Shown here: piece after piece, positions 6,908-12,994 of the stretch
How positions within the stretch are numbered: position 1 is the stretch's first letter
How the letters are laid out: the number at the start of each line of letters is the position of its first letter
From: Oxalobacteraceae bacterium UBA7693
GTDB taxonomy: Bacteria; Pseudomonadota; Gammaproteobacteria; Burkholderiales; Burkholderiaceae_D
Assembly (NCBI GenBank): GCA_002482715.1
Contig: DLGN01000144.1
Coordinates: 1-18,103 of the forward strand
Reading direction: 5' to 3'
Length of the DNA stretch: 18,103 nucleotides
Translations under genes and position numbers: made by a program
Notes under the pieces: model-generated
Told to the model about the DNA's origin: nothing
The model's input: only the letters and a program-made list of their open reading frames with translations
The model's database searches: none

Positions 6908-6946
6908 AAAGCGAACTGCGAGCTCAACTCCGGTTCGCTTTTTTTT
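6908..6946 (+). terminator. Terminator of the DUF465 gene (plus strand)
   Basis: AAAGCGAAC (6908-6916) pairs with GTTCGCTTT (6933-6941) across a 16-base loop, and the T-run continues to 6946. This is a strong Rho-independent terminator for the plus strand. It and the minus-strand terminator at 6833-6875 are crossed: each lies beyond the other relative to the gene it serves. Confidence 0.8.
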
Positions 6947-6978
6947 GTGATTTTTTTATGATTTTTTAGGTGCGCAGT

Positions 6979-7785
6979 TCACTTTTTTTCGTTTGAGCGC
7001 TTTGCACGAAAAACTTTTTTATCCGCATAAAAGGCTGGATCTTGTCCATCCCACCAACCAGGCACACCAAGTACCGGTAAGGGAGTGTAATCGGCAGTCG
7101 TCAAGGTATGTGATTGCAATTGCGCGCTCACTTGCGCATCGAGTTGTTGTGCTTGCTGACGACGATCTTGCACAAAAAAATCTGGCTCAACCCACACTAC
7201 CCAAGCGTGCGCAGTGATGCCCTTATAAGGTTGCACTAGTTTTTCCATCAAGGCATGACCGAAACTCCACACCTGCACCACCTCACCAAAATCATGACGA
7301 TGTTCGATAAAAGCTTGTTGCCATTGGTGTTCACGCAAACAATTTAAAAGTCTGCGTCCGCGCTCTGAATTTTCCAGCACCAGTAATGCTGCGTTTTCAT
7401 CAAAAATAGTCGCAGCATCACGCGCTGGGCCACGTGACTTTCCTATACCAAGACTTTCAATCTGTGCTGCTTGCAAGGCATTGAGCTGACGTTTAATGAG
7501 CGGAAAACTTAGCCACACTAAGGCATTAAAAAAATCATGCAGATTTTCACGGGTTGGTACTTTACCTGCATAGCTGATATGACTTTCGTAAGCAACACCT
7601 TCGGGTAGTTCTTCTTGCGGAATAAATAGCAGCGGCAGATCACGATGATTGCGCAAACTGTGTTCATGCGCTGTGTGATTTAGGGCGACACGCCAATCTT
7701 CCTGCTCCAGAAGTTTTTCTGCGGCAGGAAGAATAGAAGCCAGCCAAGGACGTGACCAGTCAATGACAGAATAAAACTTACTCAT
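6979..7785 (-). CDS. DUF3025 domain-containing protein
   Basis: A 268-residue cytoplasmic protein recognised as DUF3025. The visible family features are an N-terminal DWSRPWLASI, DLPLLFIPQEELPEGVAYESHI, PTRENLHDFFNALVWLSFP (about residues 85-103), a GIGKSRGPARDAATIFDENAALLV segment (about 119-142), FGHALMEKLVQPYKGITAHAW, and a C-terminal LPVLGVPGWWDGQDPAFYAD. The function is unknown. In Burkholderiales this gene is commonly next to pyrC, as here. I chose the ATG at 7785, 7 bases after the pyrC stop, because the conserved part begins right after it. A longer form starting at 7830 inside pyrC is possible, and neither start has a convincing ribosome site, so translation may be coupled to pyrC. 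A terminator follows at 6833-6875. Confidence 0.88.
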   Translation of the reverse strand: MSKFYSVIDWSRPWLASILPAAEKLLEQEDWRVALNHTAHEHSLRNHRDLPLLFIPQEELPEGVAYESHISYAGKVPTRENLHDFFNALVWLSFPLIKRQLNALQAAQIESLGIGKSRGPARDAATIFDENAALLVLENSERGRRLLNCLREHQWQQAFIEHRHDFGEVVQVWSFGHALMEKLVQPYKGITAHAWVVWVEPDFFVQDRRQQAQQLDAQVSAQLQSHTLTTADYTPLPVLGVPGWWDGQDPAFYADKKVFRAKRSNEKK

Positions 7786-7792
7786 CGCGAAA

Positions 7793-8842
7793 TTACACTG
7801 CGACTTTCCAATTGATGGTTTCACCCGCATTCAATGGTACCAAACTACCATCGAGATAACTGAGTTCGTTTGGCAAAGTCCAGCTTTCACGTTTTAGGGT
7901 CATGCTGCCAGCGTTGCGTGGCAATTGATAGAAATCAGGGCCGAAGAAACTGGCAAAGCCTTCCAACTTATCCAAAGCGCCAACCTGATCAAACGCTTGT
8001 GCATAGAGTTCCATCGCATGCAAAGCAGTGTAGCAACCGGCACAACCACAAGCATGTTCTTTCACACCCTTCGCATGTGGCGCAGAATCAGTACCGAGGA
8101 AGAAACGTGGATTGCCCGAAGTTGCGGCTTTCACCAAGGCTTGACGATGTGTTTCTCTTTTCAAGACAGGTAAGCAGTAGTAATGTGGACGAATGCCGCC
8201 TTTGAAAATCTCGTTACGGTTGTACAGCAAATGATGGGCAGTAATCGTCGCTGCAATTGGGCCATTCGCCTCTGCCACATAAGCTGCAGCGTCGCTGGTG
8301 GTGATGTGTTCAAACACGACTTTCAGTTCCGGCATATCCGCACGTAGTGGCTTCATCACAGTATCAATAAACACTGCTTCGCGATCAAACAAATCAATTT
8401 CGGGACTCGTCACTTCACCGTGCACCAAGAACGGCATACCAACTTCTTGCATGACTTCTAGGGTTTTATAACACTTACGCAAATCAGTTACACCGGCATC
8501 CGAATTGGTGGTAGCGCCAGCAGGATATAACTTCACTGCATGCACAAAACCACTATCTTTGGCACGACGAATTTCGTCCGGTGGCGTGTTATCGGTTAAA
8601 TATAAAGTCATCAAAGGCTGAAACGACATACCTTCTGGCAAAGCCGCCAAAATACGCTGACGGTAAGCACCAGCCAATTCAGTCGTGGTCACAGGTGGCT
8701 TCAAATTCGGCATGACAATCGCACGCGCAAATTGCGCTGCAGTATGTGGCAGCACGGCTTTTAAAGCATCGCCATCGCGTAGATGAAGATGCCAATCGTC
8801 TGGGCGGGTGATGGTGAATTCGGAAAGTGTATTGGTATTCAT
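7793..8842 (-). CDS. pyrC: Dihydroorotase (class II, PyrC)
   Basis: A 349-residue dihydroorotase, which reversibly cyclises carbamoyl-aspartate to dihydroorotate in de novo pyrimidine synthesis in the cytoplasm. The binuclear zinc site is complete. H18 and H20 are in DDWHLHLRDG and the carbamylated lysine K104 is in HAVKLYPAGATTNS. H141 is in FLVHGEV, H179 in VFEHITT and the catalytic D252 in LGTDSAPH. Its length and motifs match the short E. coli-type PyrC rather than the longer class I enzyme. The ATG at 8842 fits the family N-terminus; the ribosome site (AGAGCG) is weak. The DUF3025 gene follows immediately, so the two are probably co-transcribed. Two copies of GAAGTCGYTA (8856-8865, 8871-8880) lie just upstream, with unknown meaning. 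The toxin gene ends 135 bases upstream on the same strand, and no terminator was seen between them. Confidence 0.96.
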   Translation of the reverse strand: MNTNTLSEFTITRPDDWHLHLRDGDALKAVLPHTAAQFARAIVMPNLKPPVTTTELAGAYRQRILAALPEGMSFQPLMTLYLTDNTPPDEIRRAKDSGFVHAVKLYPAGATTNSDAGVTDLRKCYKTLEVMQEVGMPFLVHGEVTSPEIDLFDREAVFIDTVMKPLRADMPELKVVFEHITTSDAAAYVAEANGPIAATITAHHLLYNRNEIFKGGIRPHYYCLPVLKRETHRQALVKAATSGNPRFFLGTDSAPHAKGVKEHACGCAGCYTALHAMELYAQAFDQVGALDKLEGFASFFGPDFYQLPRNAGSMTLKRESWTLPNELSYLDGSLVPLNAGETINWKVAV

Positions 8843-8977
8843 AAGCGCTCTGCGTGAAGTCGTTAGAAGAGAAGTCGCTATTTTACCGTTTTACTGAATA
8901 CCCTTGGACTTCTGTTTTTGCGTACCCTCAACGATAGCTTTGAATTTCAGGTGTTTTTTTTACAAATACCGACGTCG

Positions 8978-9295
8978 TCATTCGTCATCTAACTCGATTT
9001 GCAAAACCGTTTCATAGTCTTGCCCACCGTAGTAGATACCGATGATTGATATCTTTTCTGGCTCAACTGAAAAGGCGATCACGCTGCGCTTTTTATAATG
9101 AGTAATACGAAGCCCTAAGCGTATGTCGTCACGACGAGTGCCGCGCATTGGAAACTCTTGCAAACTCTCACAATAACTGATGATAGCGTCCGTGTAACGA
9201 GCCGCGATTTCTGGCGATGCCGCCTTGGCAATATAACGATATAGTGCAAGCAACTGCTCTTGCGCCTCGGGAGTAAATACGAGGGAACATGGCAT
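8978..9295 (-). CDS. RelE/ParE-family toxin
   Basis: A 105-residue toxin of the RelE/ParE superfamily. LVFTPEAQEQLLALYRYIAKAASPEIAARYTDAIISYCESLQEFPMRGT is the usual helical start of ParE. It is followed by the beta-sheet core (GLRITHYKKRSVIAFSVEPEKISIIGIYYGGQDYETVL). ParE proteins characteristically poison DNA gyrase, while RelE relatives cut mRNA. The RGT and YGG motifs favour the ParE branch, but the target is not proven by sequence. The start is the ATG at 9295, which shares one base with the antitoxin stop (TGATG). A GTG one codon upstream (9298) is equally in frame and would make a 4-base overlap. No strong ribosome site is visible, so translation is likely coupled to the antitoxin. Confidence 0.9.
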   Translation of the reverse strand: MPCSLVFTPEAQEQLLALYRYIAKAASPEIAARYTDAIISYCESLQEFPMRGTRRDDIRLGLRITHYKKRSVIAFSVEPEKISIIGIYYGGQDYETVLQIELDDE

Positions 9296-9579
9296 CACTG
9301 GCTTGATTTTTTACTTTGTTTTTTGTGCTCGACAGCAAGCGCAGCTCTCAACTTTGCTGGTGTTACCGCTCGTTCTGGATGCGCTTTCAGTGCATCATAA
9401 GCCGGACCAACTTCTTGTATTAACCAATTATCAACCGCCCGGTCTCGCGCCATCAAAGCCCGCATGCCATCACGAATCACTTCGCTCTCTGTGGCATATT
9501 CCCCCGCAGCGACTTTTGTTTTGATGACTTCTGCCATCTCATTGGGCAAAGTGATACTGAATTGTTGTGTTGTACGCAT
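9295..9579 (-). CDS. ParD-type ribbon-helix-helix antitoxin
   Basis: A 94-residue antitoxin upstream of and overlapping the toxin gene, the usual order. Residues 1-45 (TTQQFSITLPNEMAEVIKTKVAAGEYATESEVIRDGMRALMARD) are a classic CopG/ParD ribbon-helix-helix. The beta strand QQFSITL contacts DNA, followed by helix A, the turn GEYATESEV and helix B. The C-terminal half (NWLIQEVGPAYDALKAHPERAVTPAKLRAALAVE) should wrap the toxin, and the tail is Lys/Ser-rich. The ATG at 9579 has TGGAG about 8 bases upstream. A perfect palindrome over the promoter fits autoregulation by the ParD-ParE complex. The pair looks complete and intact. Confidence 0.92.
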   Translation of the reverse strand: MRTTQQFSITLPNEMAEVIKTKVAAGEYATESEVIRDGMRALMARDRAVDNWLIQEVGPAYDALKAHPERAVTPAKLRAALAVEHKKQSKKSSQ

Positions 9580-9600
9580 GAACTATCTCCAAATGAGCTC

Positions 9601-9641
9601 AATAGGATTAAATCCTATTCCACTTTTGCGATGAGCGTCAA
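9601..9641 (-). promoter_or_regulatory. Promoter and palindromic operator of the parDE-type pair
   Basis: On the minus strand, TTGACG (9641-9636) and TAGGAT (9617-9612) are 18 bases apart, a plausible sigma70 promoter. The perfect palindrome AATAGGATT-A-AATCCTATT (9601-9619) covers the -10 element. An operator in this place is what an RHH antitoxin would use to repress its own operon. The antitoxin ATG is 22 bases further down, after a GAGCTC and the ribosome site. Operator function is inferred; the palindrome is exact. Confidence 0.75.
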
Positions 9642-9707
9642 GCTAACACCTGTACATCAAGCAAAGTGAATGAGGTGATGTGGCGACTACCAGCCCACCT
9701 TTCTTAC

Positions 9708-10586
9708 TTAATCAAACACCTTATCCGACGGAAAACGCAAACTATCACGTAGTAAAAAACCCATAGGCAAAGCGTAATTCACACCTGTCGTTGGCAATGG
9801 CTGCATAAACCATTTTTCGTACACTTTGCTAAGTTCACCTTCATTGATCATTCGTGCGATTTCTTTATCGATCAGTGATTTCAAAGCGGGATCGTCTTTG
9901 GCTAGCATGACAGTTTGGGCTTCTATACCTATGCCGTCGCCTACAATTTTCCATTGTGATGGTGTTTCTGCACTGGCGCGTAGTCCTGCCAAAACCACTT
10001 CTTCACCGACCAACACATCTGCTTGCCCACCTTGCAGTAATTCGAACGCTGTGCGTGAGGAGCTGGCTTCGGTGATTTTTAATTCTGAAAATTTTAGTTG
10101 AATTTGCTGTCTCAACAAACTTGACGCAACGCTACCGCGAACGACGACCACGCGCTTTTGCGATAGGTCTGTCCAGTTTTTCATGTTGACATTGGCATTT
10201 GCTAATAAACGTGTTACCGAAAAAAAGTAAGGAATGGAAAACGCCATTTGTTTACGTCGCTCGGCAGTATTCGCCGTGGTGCCGCATTCCATGTCCGCTT
10301 TGCCCTCTTGTATCGCTAACAATCGATTCGATGGGTTCACTAGTAAATAACTGACGGCAAGTTGCGGGAGTTTTAATTCACGTTTAATGCGCTCTACCAC
10401 TTTGCTGCAAATATCCATCGCATAGCCTATGGGCTTGCTGTCTTCGGATAAGTAAGAAATGGGAATACTGGCTTCGCGGTGCGCGATGACGATGGTTTTG
10501 CGTTCTTTGATCCGCGCCAAGGTGTCGATGGCATGGGCTTCTGTTGCGATAAACAAAATCAAAACATAACTTAACAACTTAAACAC
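9708..10586 (-). CDS. Periplasmic amino-acid-type ABC solute-binding protein
   Basis: A 292-residue bacterial extracellular solute-binding protein of family 3, the type that delivers polar amino acids such as glutamate and aspartate to an inner-membrane ABC transporter. A signal peptide MFKLLSYVLILFIATEAHA (1-19) precedes the mature start IDTLARIKERKTIVIAHREASIPISYLSEDSKPIGYAMDIC. Typical family segments follow: GKADMECGTTANTAERRKQMAFSIPYF, QKRVVVVRGSVASSLL, ELLQGGQADVLVGEEVVLAGL and INEGELSKVYEKWF near the end. The start is GTG at 10586, supported by AAGGA about 7 bases upstream. No permease or ATPase gene adjoins it, so it is an orphan binding protein: its transporter is elsewhere, or it acts as a sensor. 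The ligand is not certain. No terminator was seen after the stop. Confidence 0.9.
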   Translation of the reverse strand: MFKLLSYVLILFIATEAHAIDTLARIKERKTIVIAHREASIPISYLSEDSKPIGYAMDICSKVVERIKRELKLPQLAVSYLLVNPSNRLLAIQEGKADMECGTTANTAERRKQMAFSIPYFFSVTRLLANANVNMKNWTDLSQKRVVVVRGSVASSLLRQQIQLKFSELKITEASSSRTAFELLQGGQADVLVGEEVVLAGLRASAETPSQWKIVGDGIGIEAQTVMLAKDDPALKSLIDKEIARMINEGELSKVYEKWFMQPLPTTGVNYALPMGFLLRDSLRFPSDKVFD

Positions 10587-10709
10587 GGTGTTCCTTTTTG
10601 GGGGAATGTTTGCCGTGGTATTTTACACTTTGAGGGGATTGTGTGTGCGTGAGTGCTAGTTTGCGCTTAAATCTCTTTCAACTTTATGAACTAAACTTTA
10701 CGCCCTCTG

Positions 10710-10763
10710 GCCGGGGGTGGCCCGGCGGCCACATCCTTTCTTTGCTTCGCCAAAGAAAGGATG
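10710..10763. repeat. Two adjacent perfect hairpins
   Basis: GCCGGG (10710-10715) pairs with CCCGGC (10721-10726) over a 5-base loop. Six bases later CATCCTTTCTTTG (10732-10744) pairs perfectly with CAAAGAAAGGATG (10751-10763) over the 6-base loop CTTCGC. A further direct copy of CAAAGAAAGG follows at about 10764-10773. No T-run is present, so these are not simple terminators. Confidence 0.7.
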
Positions 10764-10797
10764 CAAAGAAAGGCGACGCAGGCGCCCCGTCCACTGC

Positions 10798-10861
10798 GCT
10801 GCTTGCAAGCAGCTTAGAGATTGATGGCGCAAAGCATGCTTTGCGAAGCCCCATCAATCTC
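10798..10861. repeat. Palindrome plus nested hairpin
   Basis: GCTGCTTGCAAGCAGC (10798-10813) is a perfect 16-bp palindrome. GAGATTGATGG (10817-10827) pairs with CCATCAATCTC (10851-10861), and between those arms sits another perfect palindrome, CGCAAAGCATGCTTTGCG (10828-10845). Confidence 0.7.
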
Positions 10862-10872
10862 CCTTAGGATTC

Positions 10873-10966
10873 CCAATTGTGCGAGATACAAATGGGGAGA
10901 GTCAGAAACTCGCCTTCGGCTCAAACATCTGCCTCTCTTTTTCCCATTTCTATCTCGCACAATTGG
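10873..10966. repeat. 94-base inverted repeat with 24-base arms
   Basis: The arm at 10873-10896 (starting CCAATTGTGCGAGATA) and the arm at 10943-10966 (ending TATCTCGCACAATTGG) are complementary over 24 bases with one mismatch. Inside, GAGAG (10897-10901) can pair with CTCTC (10933-10937), leaving a T5 bulge. The loop also holds a small GCC-TTC-GGC hairpin. It is the longest inverted repeat I found in the window. Confidence 0.75.
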
Positions 10967-11065
10967 CAGTGTCACATGCGAAAAAACCGATGGATCGATG
11001 GTTCACCGTAAACTTTTTTTATCCAGTCTGACGCCCTATTGAGCCAAGAGAAATTTGATTCTCGG

Positions 11066-11118
11066 GATGCTGTGCTAGGCAGCATCTACAACTAAGCCGC
11101 AGCAATACCCGAGTATTG
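11066..11118. repeat. Two short hairpins near the dehydrogenase 3' end
   Basis: GATGCTG (11066-11072) pairs with CAGCATC (11080-11086), and CAATAC (11103-11108) pairs with GTATTG (11113-11118) over the loop CCGA. They lie 50-100 bases beyond the dehydrogenase stop on the minus strand. Neither is followed by a T-run, so termination there would not be of the simple intrinsic kind. Confidence 0.5.
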
Positions 11119-11166
11119 CGAGGACAAGCAACAACGCCCGAAAATCTAATTTATCGCCGCGCTCAA

Positions 11167-12453
11167 TTAAGGGTAGAGACCACGCACTTCACGCGCTTGT
11201 AGTACACGTGTACAACCAATAATAAACGCAGCGGTACGCAAAGATACTTTCTTGTCTTCGGTCACTTGCCATACTGAATGGAAAGCTTCTTTCATGATGC
11301 GTGTTAATCGATTGTTGATTTCGTCTTCTGTCCAGAAATAGCTAGAGAAATCTTGTACCCATTCGAAATAAGATACCGTCACGCCACCTGCATTTGCAAT
11401 AACGTCAGGTACAACTAGCACACCGCGGTCGCGCAAGATATCGTCAGCTTCTGGCGTAGTCGGACCGTTCGCACCTTCGAGAATAATCTTCGCAGTGATG
11501 TGATTCGCGTTTGCTTCTGTGATTTGCTGCTCTAAAGCTGCTGGAATCAAGATGTCACATTGGACTTTCCAGAATTCCTCATTCGGCAATACCGCTTCTG
11601 CACCAGCGAAGCCAGCGACGCTACCATTTGCTGCGACGTGTTCCAATAATTTCGGCACATCAAAACCATTGGAGTGGAAAATCGTGCCGCCGTGGTCTTG
11701 TACCGCAACAACTTTGGAACCGGCTTCAGCAAACAAACGTGCCGCGATGCCACCAACATTACCAAAACCTTGTACGGCGATTTTTGCACCTGCAATCGTT
11801 ACACCTTTTTTCGCAGCAGCTTCGCAACCGACAACGAATACACCGCGGCCGGTCGCTTCACGACGACCTAAACTACCGCCGAGCGAAATTGGTTTACCAG
11901 TGACCACGCCAGTCGCTGTACGACCTTCGTTCATGGAGTAAGTGTCCATCATCCACGCCATGGTCTGTTCATTGGTATTGACGTCGGGTGCTGGGATATC
12001 TTTGTCTGGGCCAATGATAATACCGATTTCAGATGTATAACGACGCGTCATACGCATCAATTCGCCACGAGACAAAGTCTTAGGATCAACGCGGATACCA
12101 CCTTTTGCACCACCGTAAGGAACGTTCACCGCAGAGTTTTTAATTGTCATCCAAGCAGACAGCGCCATCACTTCAGACAAAGTCACATCTTGGTGAAAAC
12201 GCACGCCACCTTTGCCTGGGCCGCGTGAAGTATTGTGCTGTACGCGGTAACCTTCGAAATGGGCAATCGTGCCATCATCACGTTCGATAGGCACATCCAC
12301 CACCAAAATACGCTTAGGACGTTTCAAGGTTTCGACCCAGCGTGACAAGTTACCGAGGTAGGGCGTAACGCGGTCGATTTGTTCCAGGTATACATTCCAT
12401 GGGCCAGTCGCATGTGGGGTAAGGTAGGACGGGATTTGGTGATTACTAGACAT
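11167..12453 (-). CDS. gdhA: Glutamate dehydrogenase (Glu/Leu/Phe/Val dehydrogenase family)
   Basis: A 428-residue hexameric-type glutamate dehydrogenase, which interconverts glutamate with 2-oxoglutarate and ammonia using NAD(P). The N-terminal dimerisation domain holds GPGKGGVRFH (K81), AWMTIKNSA (K105) and the catalytic YGGAKGG (K117). The catalytic aspartate D157 is in DIPAPDVNTN. The Rossmann domain carries GFGNVG at 229-234. PAALEQQI, EGANGPTTPEAD and the late VIANAGGVTVSYFEWVQ are typical of the 410-430-residue bacterial and archaeal class, not the 450-residue E. coli class. Cofactor preference was not decided. I chose the ATG at 12453 because the upstream 31 codons of the open frame are unlike the family. 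The ribosome site (GCGAG) is weak. The gene appears monocistronic. Branched-chain or phenylalanine dehydrogenase is a less likely alternative. Confidence 0.93.
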   Translation of the reverse strand: MSSNHQIPSYLTPHATGPWNVYLEQIDRVTPYLGNLSRWVETLKRPKRILVVDVPIERDDGTIAHFEGYRVQHNTSRGPGKGGVRFHQDVTLSEVMALSAWMTIKNSAVNVPYGGAKGGIRVDPKTLSRGELMRMTRRYTSEIGIIIGPDKDIPAPDVNTNEQTMAWMMDTYSMNEGRTATGVVTGKPISLGGSLGRREATGRGVFVVGCEAAAKKGVTIAGAKIAVQGFGNVGGIAARLFAEAGSKVVAVQDHGGTIFHSNGFDVPKLLEHVAANGSVAGFAGAEAVLPNEEFWKVQCDILIPAALEQQITEANANHITAKIILEGANGPTTPEADDILRDRGVLVVPDVIANAGGVTVSYFEWVQDFSSYFWTEDEINNRLTRIMKEAFHSVWQVTEDKKVSLRTAAFIIGCTRVLQAREVRGLYP

Positions 12454-12834
12454 GGTAAGTCTCGCTTTTTTGAGTAAATTGATTCTTGGAATATTGAATT
12501 GTTGTTTTGACCGAGACACACTCAGCAATAAAACTATCCCGATCAAAGGCAGCGCATCTTAAGGCAAGAGGCTTGATACTCTCCAATGCTTTGTTTGCAT
12601 TTATCTATGCACATCACGCATAGTTGTATTTTTAAACATAAGTTACTCGAATAGGGTTTAGGCAAAATTGTTCTAACTAGGCGAGGTGGCAACAACGACG
12701 CTGGGGTGATTTTGCGTAAGTCCTATCAAAACAATGAGCTCGAAAATCACAGCAAATCCACTCTTCCAATAATGGATTAAATTCCCCACAAAAGCGCTCT
12801 CGAAACCGATTCGGCATCTGCCAATCATGAGACG
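12454..12834. other. Upstream region of gdhA; no gene supported
   Basis: This holds the (unidentified) promoter of the leftward dehydrogenase gene and its leader. An inverted repeat CTATGC-N7-GCATAG (12605-12610 and 12618-12623) lies about 150 bases upstream of the dehydrogenase ATG and could be a regulator site. The minus-strand frame at 12673-12900 runs straight through the terminator hairpin and is not a credible gene. Confidence 0.4.
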
Positions 12835-12872
12835 AAAAAAAAGATCGCCTCTTTTGTAGGCGATCTTTTTTT
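12835..12872 (-). terminator. Terminator of the DUF1631 gene, bidirectional in form
   Basis: AGATCGCCT (12842-12850) pairs with AGGCGATCT (12858-12866) over a 7-base loop. It is flanked by eight As on the left (12835-12842) and seven Ts on the right (12866-12872), so it can terminate in both directions. On the minus strand it ends the DUF1631 transcript about 120 bases after the stop; on the plus strand no gene is seen that would need it. Confidence 0.85.
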
Positions 12873-12994
12873 CATCTTTGATGAACCTGCTGGGATGCAA
12901 ATCTAAGCTGACATTTGAAGATTTATTGCTGAATATTTTTTATAAAAACGCTGAACCTCATGAAATAGAAAATGGCAAAATCTAATCAAACAAA

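Larger units (their letters stand above)
10587..11166. other. Noncoding block dense in inverted repeats
   Basis: About 580 bases lie between the glutamate dehydrogenase stop and the start of the solute-binding protein (both on the minus strand). The short open frames here translate hairpins and do not resemble known proteins. The content is instead a run of at least seven stem-loops, listed separately. Its first part (10700-10785: GC-rich CCGG stretch, then TTTCTTTGCTTCGCC and repeated AAAGAAAGG) has the look of dispersed intergenic repeats I recall from betaproteobacterial genomes; that recollection is unverified. Confidence 0.6.

Noticed and set aside
8856..8880. Direct repeat GAAGTCGTTA/GAAGTCGCTA upstream of pyrC as an operator or attenuator
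   Set aside because: Two 10-base copies alone are not enough. No leader peptide, terminator/antiterminator pair or clear promoter could be placed around them.
10643..11042. Short plus-strand open frames of 73-74 codons in the hairpin block
   Set aside because: Their translations are products of palindromic DNA (for example from the AAAGAAAGG hairpin), have no ribosome sites, and are better explained as repeats.
11519..11941. 140-codon plus-strand open frame opposite gdhA
   Set aside because: It lies wholly inside the well-supported dehydrogenase gene on the other strand and shows the biased composition of an antisense shadow.
12673..12900. 75-codon minus-strand open frame with a hydrophobic stretch (SGFAVIFELIVLIGL)
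   Set aside because: It reads through the terminator hairpin and its A/T tracts at 12835-12872, has no ribosome site and matches no family I know. A TTGCGTAAGTCC segment within it made me consider an insertion-sequence remnant, but no transposase or paired ends are visible.
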